The notes beneath the pieces were generated by a model. The model saw nothing but the letters and a program-made list of their open reading frames with translations, searched no databases and was not told the origin of the DNA. A stretch of DNA of 64,000 bases. Source: a bacterium (GTDB taxonomy: Bacteria; Desulfobacterota; Binatia; DP-6). Each line of letters begins with the position of its first letter. Position 1 is the stretch's first letter. Location: positions 837,237 through 901,236 of the forward strand of contig JAHCID010000001.1 in NCBI GenBank assembly GCA_026129405.1, written 5' to 3'. Position numbers and translations under genes: made by a program. Positions 29,495-37,944 of the stretch are shown piece by piece.

Positions 29495-31273
29495 TCAGGA
29501 GGCGCGCAGCGCCTTCACGACGTTCTTGCGCGCGGTGATCATCGCCGCGAGCGTGTCGCGGCAGGCGGTCGTGATCTTCTTCTTCTTGGCGGCCTTCTTC
29601 ACGGCGCGGGCCGCGGCGGCGAGCTGCTTCTCCGCCTTCTTGATCCCCGCGAGGCGCTTCTTGGCCTTGGTCTGCGCTTCGGCCGCGGCGAGGAGATTCT
29701 TCGCCTTCCCGACCTTCGCGTCGATCGCGCCGTCGAGGCCGGCGTCGACCGGGTCGGCGCCGCAGAGGCCGTCGGCGAGGAGGTCGTCGAGGGCGCAGAG
29801 GGCGCCCGCGAACCCGCTGATCGGCGTGTGGCTGCAGAAGCCGCCGCCGCAGGTGTCGGTGGTGCAGGCCCGGCCGTCGTCACAGTCGAGGTCGGTCTTG
29901 CAGCCGACCGCGACGATCTGCTCGACGGTGAACGACTCCGGCGCCGTGCCCTGGCCGTCGTCGGCCCCGCCGGTGTCGGGGTCGACCGACGTCACGGTGA
30001 CCGAGATGCCGAAATCGCCGGGCCCGGGCGGGTTCACGAGGATGCCCGCGAGGAGCTTCACCGTGACGCGCGAGGGCGGCGTCAGCGACTGGCCGGCGTC
30101 CTCGTCGCCGCCGTTCGGCGCGACCACGCTGAAGACGTTGCCGGCGCGGGTGATTATGGCGTCGGCCGCGGTCGGCGAGCCGCTGAGGTCGATGTCGGCA
30201 TACGCGGTGTCGGCGCCGGTCGAGCGGATCCAGGTGGTGAAGTCGGGCCGGCCGTCGAAGTCGAAGTCCATCGCGTACGTGCCGACGCGGGTGTTCACCG
30301 GACCGAGCGCCGTGAAGCCGTTGAAGGCGAAGGCGTCGGGGTAGGTGATCGTCGCCGAGTAGCCCTGCGTCTGGTCGACGCCGGTGTCGAAGGTCGCGGT
30401 GTGCATGGCGCTCTGGCCCGGCGTGGTCGTGCTGAGCGCGAACGTCGCGCCCGGCGGCGGCGCGAACGCCGCCGCGGTGACGGGCATGCTGTTCGGCACG
30501 CCGCCGCACACGGCGCTCGTCTGGCCCGTGGTGATCGGGCCCATCGACTGGCAGCCGCAGCCGGTCACGCGCTCGACGTGGACGAAGTATTCGCCGCCGT
30601 TGCCGCTGAAGTCGCCTTCGTCGTTGTACGCGACCCAGAGCTGGCCGTGCTCGCTCGGGCCGTTGTGCCCGACCTTGTGGATGACGCCGTAGCCGACGGC
30701 GAACCACGGGCCGTCGCCGATCTTCGCGATCGGCTCGCCGATGTGCGCGTCGTTCACGGCGCAACCGCCGCTGCACGCCTTCTTCGCCGGGGTGCAGGGG
30801 ACGCCCGAGACGCTGCGCGTGCCGTCGGGCAGGACGTCGGGCGTACCGCTGCATCCGGCCTCGCCCTCGTTGCCGTACTGCGTGTAGCCGCCCGCCGTGA
30901 TGATGATCACCTCGTCGAGCGCCAGGTTCGTGAACGCCGTCGCCACCCCGGGCGGGACGGTGAACGGGCTCGCCTGTGCGGACATCTGGAAGTCCGCGCC
31001 GTCGGTACCGACGGCGCCGCAGAATTCGCCCGCCGCGCACCCGCCTTCGTGACAGGAGAGACGGTCCTGCTGATCGCACGGCGGCGCCTCGACGCAGATA
31101 CAGTTTTCGCTCGGATCGCTTTCGTAGGTCGGGCCGCATCGGTCGATGCCGCTGCACGTCGGCATGCGGCTGGAGCAGGCCTGGCCACCGTCGGTGGCGT
31201 CACTGCATTGCTGCGATTTGGGACCGCAATCGAGGAGGGCGAGGCCGAGGGCGAGCAACAGGAGTAGGCGCAT
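29495..31273 (-). CDS. Exported Cys-rich envelope protein, possible lipoprotein
   Basis: 592 residues. The N-terminus MRLLLLLALGLALLDCGPKS is a signal sequence with a Cys at a lipobox-like place, but LLDC has Asp at -1, so lipidation is uncertain. Residues 20-95 are Cys-rich (CSDATDGGQACSS, CSGIDRCGPTYESDPSENCICVE, CHEGGCAAGEFCG). The middle is beta-rich and repetitive. Near 475 is a disulfide motif LDCDDGRACTTDTCGGGFC, related to Myxococcus-type repeats. The last 95 residues are a Lys/Ala helical tail (AKNLLAAAEAQTKAKKRLAG) resembling the helical modules of the 11.8-21.6 kb proteins. It is divergent from lgt. Unknown function. Confidence 0.78.
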   Translation of the reverse strand: MRLLLLLALGLALLDCGPKSQQCSDATDGGQACSSRMPTCSGIDRCGPTYESDPSENCICVEAPPCDQQDRLSCHEGGCAAGEFCGAVGTDGADFQMSAQASPFTVPPGVATAFTNLALDEVIIITAGGYTQYGNEGEAGCSGTPDVLPDGTRSVSGVPCTPAKKACSGGCAVNDAHIGEPIAKIGDGPWFAVGYGVIHKVGHNGPSEHGQLWVAYNDEGDFSGNGGEYFVHVERVTGCGCQSMGPITTGQTSAVCGGVPNSMPVTAAAFAPPPGATFALSTTTPGQSAMHTATFDTGVDQTQGYSATITYPDAFAFNGFTALGPVNTRVGTYAMDFDFDGRPDFTTWIRSTGADTAYADIDLSGSPTAADAIITRAGNVFSVVAPNGGDEDAGQSLTPPSRVTVKLLAGILVNPPGPGDFGISVTVTSVDPDTGGADDGQGTAPESFTVEQIVAVGCKTDLDCDDGRACTTDTCGGGFCSHTPISGFAGALCALDDLLADGLCGADPVDAGLDGAIDAKVGKAKNLLAAAEAQTKAKKRLAGIKKAEKQLAAAARAVKKAAKKKKITTACRDTLAAMITARKNVVKALRAS

Positions 31274-31363
31274 GGACGTCGATCGTGTGGGCGCCGCGCG
31301 CGACTCTCAAGCAGATGGCTTGCTCGCAACCACACCCGAGCTTGGGTAGTCGTGGGGGGCCGC

Positions 31364-32152
31364 ATGCATCCGCATCTCGACCTCGGGCCGCTCTCGGTGT
31401 CCGCCTACGGCCTCTGCCTCGGCATCGGGTTCGTGACCGGAGCGCTCGCGGTGCGTCCGTTCGCGGCCCGGCGGGGCATCCCGCCGCGCCGCTTCGAGGA
31501 CGTGGCGCTGGTCACGGCGGCGGTCGCGGTGATCGGCTCGCGGCTCCTCTACGTCGCGCAGCACCCCACCGCGTTCGCCGGCGATTGGACCGCGATCCTG
31601 CGTCCGTGGAGCAGCGGTGGTCTCGTCATGTACGGCGGCGCGATCCCAGCGGTGCTCGCGGCGTTTCTCGCCTTCCGCCGCTGGGGCATCGACCCGTGGC
31701 GCGGGCTCGACGCCGGCGCGCCGGGGATCGCGCTCGGCATGGCCTGCACGCGGCTCGGCTGCTTCCTCGCCGGCTGCTGTCTCGGCACGCCGAGCGACGT
31801 GCCCTGGGCGGTGACGATGCCGGGCGACGGCGTCGCGCGGCATCCGGCGCAGCTCTACGCGGCGGTCGCCGGCCTCGCCATCTTCGCCGCCCTGCACGCG
31901 CTCGACCGCACGCCGCGGCGACCGGGTGCGCTCTTCCGCGCCTTCCTGCTGCTGTGGCTGCCGGTCGGCTTCGCGCTCGACGGCGTGCGCGCCTACGACG
32001 CCGCGGCCTATCCGATCGCCGTGGTGCCGCTGACGCTGAGCCAGTGGATCGCCCTCGCGCTCTTCGCGTGGGCGGCGCTGGTCACACGAGCGGACGCAGC
32101 TCGCCGCGCAGCATCCCCAGCTGGAGCTCGTCCACGTACTGCCCTTCGATGA
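31364..32152 (+). CDS. lgt: Prolipoprotein diacylglyceryl transferase
   Basis: 262 residues, multi-pass membrane protein. It begins MHPHLDLGPLSVSAYGLCLGIGF. Family motifs: SSGGLVMYGGAIPAVLAA near 85, RLGCFLAGCCLGTPSDVPWAVTMP near 125-148 and RHPAQLYAAVAGL near 160. The enzyme moves diacylglycerol from phosphatidylglycerol to the lipobox Cys of prolipoproteins in the inner membrane. I chose the ATG at 31364, where similarity starts; a GTG at 31352 is possible. Its 3' end overlaps the convergent acetyltransferase gene by 71 bp, and the last 25 residues are Arg/Ala-rich. It belongs to a divergent Lgt branch. Confidence 0.87.
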   Translation: MHPHLDLGPLSVSAYGLCLGIGFVTGALAVRPFAARRGIPPRRFEDVALVTAAVAVIGSRLLYVAQHPTAFAGDWTAILRPWSSGGLVMYGGAIPAVLAAFLAFRRWGIDPWRGLDAGAPGIALGMACTRLGCFLAGCCLGTPSDVPWAVTMPGDGVARHPAQLYAAVAGLAIFAALHALDRTPRRPGALFRAFLLLWLPVGFALDGVRAYDAAAYPIAVVPLTLSQWIALALFAWAALVTRADAARRAASPAGARPRTALR

Positions 32153-32624
32153 ACGCGTGCTCGCGCAGGCGCCCTTCGACCTCGAAGCCGAGGCGCCGGT
32201 AGAGGCGCAGCGCGCGATCGTTGGTGGCGTAGCACGACAGCCACAGGCGGCGCAGGTTCAGCGTCTCGAAGGCGTGCTGACAGAGCAGGACGATGGCCTC
32301 GGTGGCGAAGCCGCGGCCCCAGTGGTCCTTGCGGCCGATCACCATGCCGAGGCGGGCGTGACGGCTGGTGGCGTCGATCTCGTGGAGCCCGCAGGTACCG
32401 ACGTGGATGCCGTCGCCCCGGGTCATGATCGCGAACACCTGGTCCCGGGCCGGGTCGAGGCTGGCGATGAAGGCGCGCGACGAGGCCTCGGTGTGCGGCG
32501 TCGTCCGGGTCGCGAGCCCCCGCCGGACCTCGGTGTTGTTCAGCCAGGAGTGGCATTCCGCCGCGTCGGCCGGCTCGATGGGCCGCAGGTAGATCGTCTC
32601 GCCGATCGCGTACGGGTTCCGCAC
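32082..32624 (-). CDS. GNAT-family N-acetyltransferase (RimJ/RimL-like)
   Basis: 180 residues. It starts with a GTG (RNPYAIGETIYLRPIEPADAAE). GTCGLHEIDATSRHARLGMVIGRKDHWGRGFATEAI holds the acetyl-CoA pyrophosphate loop (GRGFATEA near 105). NLRRLWLSCYATNDRALRLYRRLGFEVEGRLREHAFIEGQYVDEL is the usual RimJ/L end. Targets are protein N-termini or small amines; the actual substrate is unknown. Its 3' end runs 71 bp into lgt on the other strand. Confidence 0.88.
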   Translation of the reverse strand: MRNPYAIGETIYLRPIEPADAAECHSWLNNTEVRRGLATRTTPHTEASSRAFIASLDPARDQVFAIMTRGDGIHVGTCGLHEIDATSRHARLGMVIGRKDHWGRGFATEAIVLLCQHAFETLNLRRLWLSCYATNDRALRLYRRLGFEVEGRLREHAFIEGQYVDELQLGMLRGELRPLV

Positions 32625-32670
32625 CGGCCATCATTGTGACGGGCCGACCCCCGAATGAGGAGCACCCGCC

Positions 32671-33561
32671 GTGTCGGTCGCGTTGACAGGCATCGGGCCG
32701 GCAGGGTTTTCTCCCCGCCCGCGCATGGTCGCCCGCCGCCCCCAATCGCCGCGCGACGTTGCGCTCGCGGCGACCCTCCATGACCCGACCGGGGCCCTGT
32801 CGCCGCTCGTCCACCGGACGCTCCCCTGGCTCCAGACCCGCTACGCGCAGGTCGCGGTGACGACGAGCCCCCCGACCAGCCCGCGGCTGGTCGCCGAGCT
32901 GGAGCACGCCGGGGTCTGGGCCGGAGCCCCGCCGGCGAACCTGCGCGGGCCGCTCTATCGGCTGGCGCTGCGGCGGGCGCTCGTCGCCGGCACCGGGCGC
33001 GTGCACTACCTCGACTTCGACCGCGCCATCCATTGGGTGCTGCGTGGACGGCGCGAGCTCGACGCCGTCCTCCGCGCCGCGCTGCGTCGCCGTCTCCTCC
33101 TGCTCGGTCGCACGCCGAAGGCGCACCAGACGCACCATCGCCCGCTCGTCGCTACCGAGGGCATCGTCAACCGGCTGTTCGCCGACCAGCTCGGGCTCCA
33201 GGGCCGCGTCGACTGGCTGGTGCCGTCGTTCGTGCTCGACCGCGAGGCGACGGCGCTCCTCTTGCGCCGCTCGCGTGCCCGCGACGCCGGCCTCTACGGC
33301 GAGTGGCCGGCGCTTCTCGCCGGCCTCGGCGCGCCGCTCGCCTATCTCGAGTGTCGCTGGCTCGACTGGGAGACGCCCGACCGCTTCCCGCGCGCCGTGC
33401 GCCGCCTCGGCCTCGCGGCCTGGCGGCAGCGCCAGGAGACGCCGGAGGAGTGGGGGCTGCGCACCTCGATGGCGGCGGAGTTCGTGCGCGGCTTCTCGCG
33501 TACGCTGGCGCGCTTCCCGGCGGGCGACGTCCGCCTCGCGCGCCTGGCGCAACGGGTTTGA
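32671..33561 (+). CDS. Unknown soluble protein, possibly nucleotide-sugar-transferase fold
   Basis: 296 residues, family not recognised. VALAATLHDPTGALSPLVHRTLPWLQTRYAQVAVTTSPPTS near 30-70 and GTGRVHYLDFDRAIHWVL near 105-120 look like the beta-alpha-beta start and the Asp-containing turn of a GT-A-type fold; this is a weak resemblance. The rest is helical and Arg-rich, with HQTHHRPLVATEGIVNRLFADQLG. There is no signal peptide. The start is a GTG with GAGGAG 9 bp before it; ATG 32725 would remove 18 residues. The FAA hydrolase gene follows after 31 bp. Confidence 0.65.
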   Translation: MSVALTGIGPAGFSPRPRMVARRPQSPRDVALAATLHDPTGALSPLVHRTLPWLQTRYAQVAVTTSPPTSPRLVAELEHAGVWAGAPPANLRGPLYRLALRRALVAGTGRVHYLDFDRAIHWVLRGRRELDAVLRAALRRRLLLLGRTPKAHQTHHRPLVATEGIVNRLFADQLGLQGRVDWLVPSFVLDREATALLLRRSRARDAGLYGEWPALLAGLGAPLAYLECRWLDWETPDRFPRAVRRLGLAAWRQRQETPEEWGLRTSMAAEFVRGFSRTLARFPAGDVRLARLAQRV

Positions 33562-33592
33562 CCCGGCGCGGACGCCGGGCATACGAGGCGGC

Positions 33593-34441
33593 GTGCGCCT
33601 CGCGACCTTCACGCATCGCGGCCGGACCCGTCCCGGCGTCGTGGTCGACGACGACACGATCGCCGATCTCGCCGGCGCGTCCGGCGTTGCCCCGGACGTC
33701 GCCGCACTGCTCGTAGACCTCGCGCCGGTGCGCGCCGCGCTGGCGACGGCGCCGCGGCTGCCGCTCGCCGACGTGCATCTCGAGGCGCCGATCCCGCGCC
33801 CGGGCAAGTTCCTCGGCGTCGGCCTCAACTACGCCTCGCACGCGGCGGAGACGAAGCGCGAGCCGCCCGCGTTCCCGGTCTTCTTCAACAAGCAGGTCAC
33901 CTGCGTGAACCCGCCCTTCGATCCGATCCAGCTGCCGCGCGTGTCGACGCAGCTCGACTACGAGGGCGAGCTGGCGTTCGTGATCGGCCGGCGCTGCCGG
34001 CACGTGCCGAGGGGCCGCGCGCGCGAGGTGATCGGCGGCTTCACGATCGTCGACGACGTCAGCGTGCGCGACTGGCAGCGCAGGGCGCCGACGCTGACGC
34101 TCGGCAAGTCGTTCGACACCCACGGGCCGATGGGGCCGTGGATCGTCACCACCGACGCCATCGACGACCCGCACGCGCTCGCGCTCGAGACCCGCGTCAA
34201 CGGCGTCGTGCGGCAGGCGGGCACCACGGCCGATCTGATCTTCGACTGCTTCACGCTGGTCGAGATCCTCTCCACCGTGTGCACGCTCGAGCCCGGTGAC
34301 GTGGTCACGACCGGCACGCCGGCCGGCGTCGGGGTGGCGGACGGGGCCTTCCTCCGGGTGGGTGATCTGGTACGCATCACGATCGCCGGCATCGGCGCGA
34401 TCGAGCATCGCGTCATCGCCGAGCCCGAGGAGGTGCCATGA
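33593..34441 (+). CDS. Fumarylacetoacetate hydrolase-family protein
   Basis: 282 residues from a GTG at 33593. Motifs: PIPRPGKFLGVGLNYASHAAET near 65-85, the metal-binding segment LDYEGELAFVIGRRC near 121-135, VTIVDDVSVRDWQ-type region near 155, GKSFDTHGPMGPWIVT near 172 and TTGTPAGVGV near 242. The superfamily cleaves C-C bonds in acylpyruvates or isomerises or decarboxylates catechol meta-cleavage products with Mg. The long upstream open frame (to 33044) runs antiparallel in character and is not real. The stop overlaps the start of the CoA-binding gene (ATGA), so they are coupled. Confidence 0.9.
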   Translation: MRLATFTHRGRTRPGVVVDDDTIADLAGASGVAPDVAALLVDLAPVRAALATAPRLPLADVHLEAPIPRPGKFLGVGLNYASHAAETKREPPAFPVFFNKQVTCVNPPFDPIQLPRVSTQLDYEGELAFVIGRRCRHVPRGRAREVIGGFTIVDDVSVRDWQRRAPTLTLGKSFDTHGPMGPWIVTTDAIDDPHALALETRVNGVVRQAGTTADLIFDCFTLVEILSTVCTLEPGDVVTTGTPAGVGVADGAFLRVGDLVRITIAGIGAIEHRVIAEPEEVP

Positions 34442-34848
34442 GCGTCGAGGTCGCATCGCGCATCCTGCGTGACTTTCACCGCATCGCCGTCGTCGGCATC
34501 TCCCCCCGCCCGGAGCGGGACTCGCACCGGGTCGCATCGTATCTCGTGGCGGTCGGCTACGACGTCGTCGGGGTGAACCCGAACGTCGAGCAGGTGCTCG
34601 GGCTCCGCTGCTGGCCGAGCCTGCGCGAGGCGCCAGGACCGATCGAGGTCGTCGACGTCTTCCGTCGCTCCGAGCTGGTGCCCCCGGTGGTCGACGACGC
34701 CATCGCCGTCGGCGCGCGGGCGATCTGGATGCAGGACGGCGTCGTGCACGAGGCGGCGGCGGCGCGGGCGCGCGCGGCCGGCCTGCTCGTCGTGATGGAC
34801 CGCTGCATGATGCGCGATCACGCGAACGGGCTCGGGCGTACCCGCTGA
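34438..34848 (+). CDS. CoA-binding domain protein (YccU/succinyl-CoA-synthetase-alpha N-domain-like)
   Basis: 136 residues. The Rossmann-type start ILRDFHRIAVVGISPRPERDSHRVASYLVAVGYDVVGVNP and then LREAPGPIEVVDVFRRSELVPPVVDDAIAVGARAIWMQDGVVHEAAAARARAAGLLVVMDRCMM match the single-domain CoA-binding family, including the near-final MDRCM. It overlaps the FAA hydrolase gene by four bases. Such proteins bind CoA or small nucleotides; no catalytic activity is established. It may help a CoA-linked step of the same pathway. Confidence 0.9.
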   Translation: MSVEVASRILRDFHRIAVVGISPRPERDSHRVASYLVAVGYDVVGVNPNVEQVLGLRCWPSLREAPGPIEVVDVFRRSELVPPVVDDAIAVGARAIWMQDGVVHEAAAARARAAGLLVVMDRCMMRDHANGLGRTR

Positions 34849-34930
34849 GCATCGTCCGGGGGGACGCCGGAACCCCGTCGCGCTCCGGGCGTCGCAGGCG
34901 AGGAAGTGGACGCCTCGACGAGATTTCGCT

Positions 34931-37093
34931 TCAGGATCCGAGCGGGATCGCCGATACTGTGGACGAGCCATTGGCCAGCGTCCGGTCGCGCGGCGGTCTC
35001 GTGCCGCCGTACGGACGGACGGTGCGTGACGGGACCACCCGAGCGTGCGCCGGACGCGGTCGCGGGGGGCGACCTCCGCGGCCGCGTCGCGTGTCCTGGT
35101 AGTCAGTTGGCCGCGGCGTCCTTCTTGTTCGCGGCGCGGGGCGTGCCGTCCTTGCGCATGTCGAGCATGCGCCGGCACGTCGGGTCGAGCTCGGCGGCAT
35201 GCTCGCGCAGGCAGGTCGCGATGCGGCCGCCGCCGGGCGCGAGGCCGGCACAGAGGCGCTGCGTATCCTTCTCGCAGGCGGCGCGCACGGCCGCGAGGGA
35301 GCCCTTGATGACGCGGGCGCAGCCGGGCGACAGCTTGTCGAGCTTCGGGCGCAGGCAGGCGAGGACCCGGCCGCCGCCCGGCTCGATGTCGGGACAGAGC
35401 TTGCGCGCGTCGTCGCGACAGGGCTCGACGACGGCACCGGCCGGACGCGTCGAGGCGACGAGCGCGCAGAGGACGGCGACGGTGAGGAGGGCACGGAGCA
35501 TGCCCCGGTCCTACACTGCGGTCCGCGGGCGGGACAGCCCGCAGGCGCCGGGCTCACTCGCCGGTGGAGTGGTCGGCGTCGGCGGCGCGCTCGGGCGCGC
35601 CGCCCGCGCTGGGCTCCCGCCGGCCGGGGTCGCGGCAGCGCCCGCCCCGCGCCGGTGGCCGCGCCGGCGCCGGTGCTTCTTCGCCGCCCCGCCTTCGGCC
35701 GCGGCGGTGGCAGTCGCCGTCTCGCCGGAGCGAGGCGGCGGGCTCGGTCGCCGGGAGCGGCGTCGCCGGGCGCTCGCCGGCGTGGTGTCGCCCGCGCGCC
35801 GCGCCGCCGCTGCGGCCGCGTCCGCCGGATCGGACCGCCGCGGCCGCCGGGGCGACCGCGATCGTACGGGGCGCCCGATCCGCGCTCGCGGCGCTCGCGG
35901 CGCGGCGGCAGGACCACCGCCGTGGCGAGCAGCTCCTCGTCGGGGAAGTCGTGCGGCAGCTTGAAGCCGATGTAGCCCTCGATGGCTTCGAGGCCCTGCA
36001 CGTAGTCCTCGCAGGCGAGGCTGATCGCGTGACCCGACGCGCCCGCCCGCGCCGTGCGTCCCGCACGGTGGACGTAATCTTCGGCGTCGAGCGGGATGTC
36101 GAAGTTGAAGACGTGCGTGACGCCGTCGATGTGCAGCCCGCGCGACGCGACGTCGGTGGCGATGAGGATCGGCAGGCGACCTTCCTTGAAGTCGGCGAGG
36201 ATCTTGAGGCGGCGGCGCTGCTCGACGTCGCCGGTGATGGCCGCCGCCGCGATGCCGTTCGCTTCGAGGACGCGCTCGAGCCGCTCGGCGGTGCGTCGCA
36301 TGTTGACGAACACCAGCGCGCGGGCGCTCTCGCCGAGACGACGCAGGAGCCCGACCAGCGTCGGCAGCTTCTCGTCGAGCCCGACGTGGTAGAGAAGGTG
36401 CTCGATCTTCTCGGCCGTCACCTGCTCGGGCTGGATCGCGACCTTCTCGGCCTCGTTCATGAAGACCCAGGCGAGCTCCATGACGTCGTAGCTGAGCGTC
36501 GCCGAGAAGAGCATCGACTGGCGCTGGTCGAAGGGCGGAAGCCGGCGCAGCAGGTAGCGCAGGTCCTTGATGAAGCCCATGTCGAACATGCGGTCGGCCT
36601 CGTCGATGACCAGCATCTCGACGTGGCGCAGATCGAGCGCGCGCTGCTTGTGGTAGTCGATGAGGCGGCCGGGCGTGCCGATCAGGAGATCGACGCCGGC
36701 CTGCACGTTGTCGCGCTGCTTCTTGTAGTCGACGCCGCCGAACACCGCCTGGATGGCGAAATCCGTGCCGGAGCCGAGCAGCTTGGCGTCTTCGGAGATC
36801 TGCACGACCAGCTCGCGCGTCGGCGCGATGACGAGCGCCCGCGGGCCGGTCCCGCCGCGGCGCTTCCCCTGGACGAGCCGCGTGAAGACGGTGATCAGGA
36901 AGGCGGCCGTCTTGCCGGTGCCGGTCTGCGCCTGACCGGCGACGTCGCGGCCGGCCAGGGAGATCGGCAGCACCTTCTCCTGGATGGGGGTACAGTGCGT
37001 GAATCCGGCGGCAACGATGCCGGCCATCACCGGCTCCGGCAGGTCGAAGCTCGCGAAAGTCCGCGGCTCCGCCGCTGGGGTCTCGTTACTCAC
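34931..37093 (-). CDS. DEAD-box RNA helicase with apparently frameshifted C-terminal tail
   Basis: Residues 1 to about 395 are a complete DEAD-box core: Q motif FASFDLPEPV..TPIQEKVLP, motif I AQTGTGKT, PTRELV, GTPGRL, DEAD (VIDEADRMFDMGF), SAT (LFSATL), ALVFVNMRRTAERL, ATDVASRGLH and HRAGRTARAG. After about residue 415 the frame becomes Arg/Pro/Ser-rich and runs to 34931, straight through the Cys-rich gene at 35103-35501. The +1 frame instead ends naturally at 35554 (GAPERAADADHSTGE). I think an indel in the GC-rich tail (about 35600-35880) broke the frame, so the functional end is probably 35554. The core assignment is certain; the coordinates given follow the sequence as it reads. Confidence 0.85.
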   Translation of the reverse strand: MSNETPAAEPRTFASFDLPEPVMAGIVAAGFTHCTPIQEKVLPISLAGRDVAGQAQTGTGKTAAFLITVFTRLVQGKRRGGTGPRALVIAPTRELVVQISEDAKLLGSGTDFAIQAVFGGVDYKKQRDNVQAGVDLLIGTPGRLIDYHKQRALDLRHVEMLVIDEADRMFDMGFIKDLRYLLRRLPPFDQRQSMLFSATLSYDVMELAWVFMNEAEKVAIQPEQVTAEKIEHLLYHVGLDEKLPTLVGLLRRLGESARALVFVNMRRTAERLERVLEANGIAAAAITGDVEQRRRLKILADFKEGRLPILIATDVASRGLHIDGVTHVFNFDIPLDAEDYVHRAGRTARAGASGHAISLACEDYVQGLEAIEGYIGFKLPHDFPDEELLATAVVLPPRRERRERGSGAPYDRGRPGGRGGPIRRTRPQRRRGARATPRRRAPGDAAPGDRARRLAPARRRLPPPRPKAGRRRSTGAGAATGAGRALPRPRPAGAQRGRRARARRRRRPLHRRVSPAPAGCPARGPQCRTGACSVPSSPSPSSARSSPRRVRPVPSSSPVATTRASSVPTSSRAAAGSSPACARSSTSCRPAAPASSRAPSRPCAPPARRIRSASVPASRPAAAASRPACASMPPSSTRRAGACSTCARTARPAPRTRRTPRPTDYQDTRRGRGGRPPRPRPAHARVVPSRTVRPYGGTRPPRDRTLANGSSTVSAIPLGS
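35103..35501 (-). CDS. Small exported Cys-rich repeat protein (GLG1-type repeats)
   Basis: 132 residues. Signal peptide about 1-23 (ending RPAGA). Two repeats follow: CRDDARKLCPDIEPGGGRVLACLRPKLDKLSPGC and CEKDTQRLCAGLAPGGGRIATCLREHAAELDPTC. This is the Golgi-apparatus-protein-1 type Cys-rich repeat also found in proteobacterial periplasmic proteins. The tail is Lys/Asp-rich. It lies within the out-of-frame extension of the helicase on the same strand. The clear signal peptide and repeats show that this frame is the real one here. Function unknown, perhaps metal binding or a structural role. Confidence 0.8.
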   Translation of the reverse strand: MLRALLTVAVLCALVASTRPAGAVVEPCRDDARKLCPDIEPGGGRVLACLRPKLDKLSPGCARVIKGSLAAVRAACEKDTQRLCAGLAPGGGRIATCLREHAAELDPTCRRMLDMRKDGTPRAANKKDAAAN

Positions 37094-37204
37094 CCCTGTC
37101 CCATGCTGGCGCGCCCCCGGGGAGTCAAGCGACGGCGCCGGAGCGTCTTACGGCGCCGGAGTGTCTTGACGGCCGCGCGAGGGCCGTGGGACAAGCTCCG
37201 CCCG

Positions 37205-37465
37205 ATGAACCCGGGGGACGCCCCGCAGCTGCGCATCATGCTCGGATTCGTGGTGCGTCAGTGTGCCCGTCGCCTGGGGCGTCTGCCGGCCCCCGAGGAG
37301 CTCGCGGACTGGGCCAACAACCAGGTGGGCGAGCACGGCCGCTACCGTATCTTCGGCCGCGCCATCACCGCCGACGAGGCCCGCGTCATGCTGCGCAACC
37401 CCGACCGCCTCGTCTCGGTGCGGTCCGGCCCGCGCTGGACCTTCGCCGCCCCGGCCGGGCGGTGA
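37205..37465 (+). CDS. Unknown small protein
   Basis: 86 residues, not recognised: MNPGDAPQLRIMLGFVVRQCARRLGRLPAPEELADWANNQ, then GEHGRYRIFGRAITADEARVMLRNPDRLVSVRSGPRW. It has alternating short helices with conserved-looking Trp and Arg, no signal peptide and no membrane segment. The next gene starts inside its stop codon (GTGA overlap), so the two are translated together. It is divergent from the helicase gene across about 110 bp. Confidence 0.6.
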   Translation: MNPGDAPQLRIMLGFVVRQCARRLGRLPAPEELADWANNQVGEHGRYRIFGRAITADEARVMLRNPDRLVSVRSGPRWTFAAPAGR

Positions 37466-37944
37466 GCGACGAGCCGCGCCTGCCGGTCCTCACGGGCCGG
37501 GCGTGGCGCTTCGCGGATCGGCTGCGCGCGCACGACGTCCTACCCGCGCACGCGGCGGACCGCGCGCCTGCCGAAGCGACCGCGCTGCTGTTCGCCGGTC
37601 TCGATCCGTCGCTCGCTGCGCTGCTCGCGCCGGGCGACGTCCTCGTCGCGGGCCAGCTGCTCGGCCTCGGTCCGGGCGGCGAGCTCGCGGCGCGGGCGCT
37701 GCGCGCGGCCGGCGTGGTCGCGGCGGTGGCCGCGAGCTTCGCCGACGGGTTCGACGACGCGCTCCTCGCGGCGGGCGTACCGCCGCTCGAGGTCGACGCG
37801 CCCGCGACGTTCGTGACCGGCCACCGTCTGCGCCTCGACCTCGAGGCGGGGACGATCGCCGACCTGTCGAGCGGCGATCGCCAGCCGGTGCGCAACCTCA
37901 GCGACGCGCGCCGGGCCCGGCTCCGAACTCTACTGGGCGGGTGA
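37462..37944 (+). CDS. LeuD/aconitase-swivel-domain-like protein lacking the GSSRE motif
   Basis: 160 residues. GRAWRFADRLRAHDVLPAHA near 12-31 and LFAGLDPSLAALLAPGDVLVAGQLLGLGPGGELAARALRAAGVVAAVAASFADGFDDALLAAGVPPLEVD follow the layout of the small subunit of 3-isopropylmalate dehydratase (GDIIVAGxNFGxGSSREHA, then the VIAxSFAxIF region). Where LeuD has GSSREHA, this protein has GPGGELAA, so substrate binding must differ. It is near LeuD length (about 160-200). No large subunit is nearby. The GTG start overlaps the previous stop by three bases. It overlaps the convergent exported-protein gene by 47 bp. Confidence 0.7.
   Translation: MSDEPRLPVLTGRAWRFADRLRAHDVLPAHAADRAPAEATALLFAGLDPSLAALLAPGDVLVAGQLLGLGPGGELAARALRAAGVVAAVAASFADGFDDALLAAGVPPLEVDAPATFVTGHRLRLDLEAGTIADLSSGDRQPVRNLSDARRARLRTLLGG

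Noticed and set aside
34849-35102. Possible gene in the 254-bp gap after the CoA-binding protein
   Set aside because: Only the doubtful helicase tail is open here; no start with SD, no signal peptide and no recognisable RNA structure seen.
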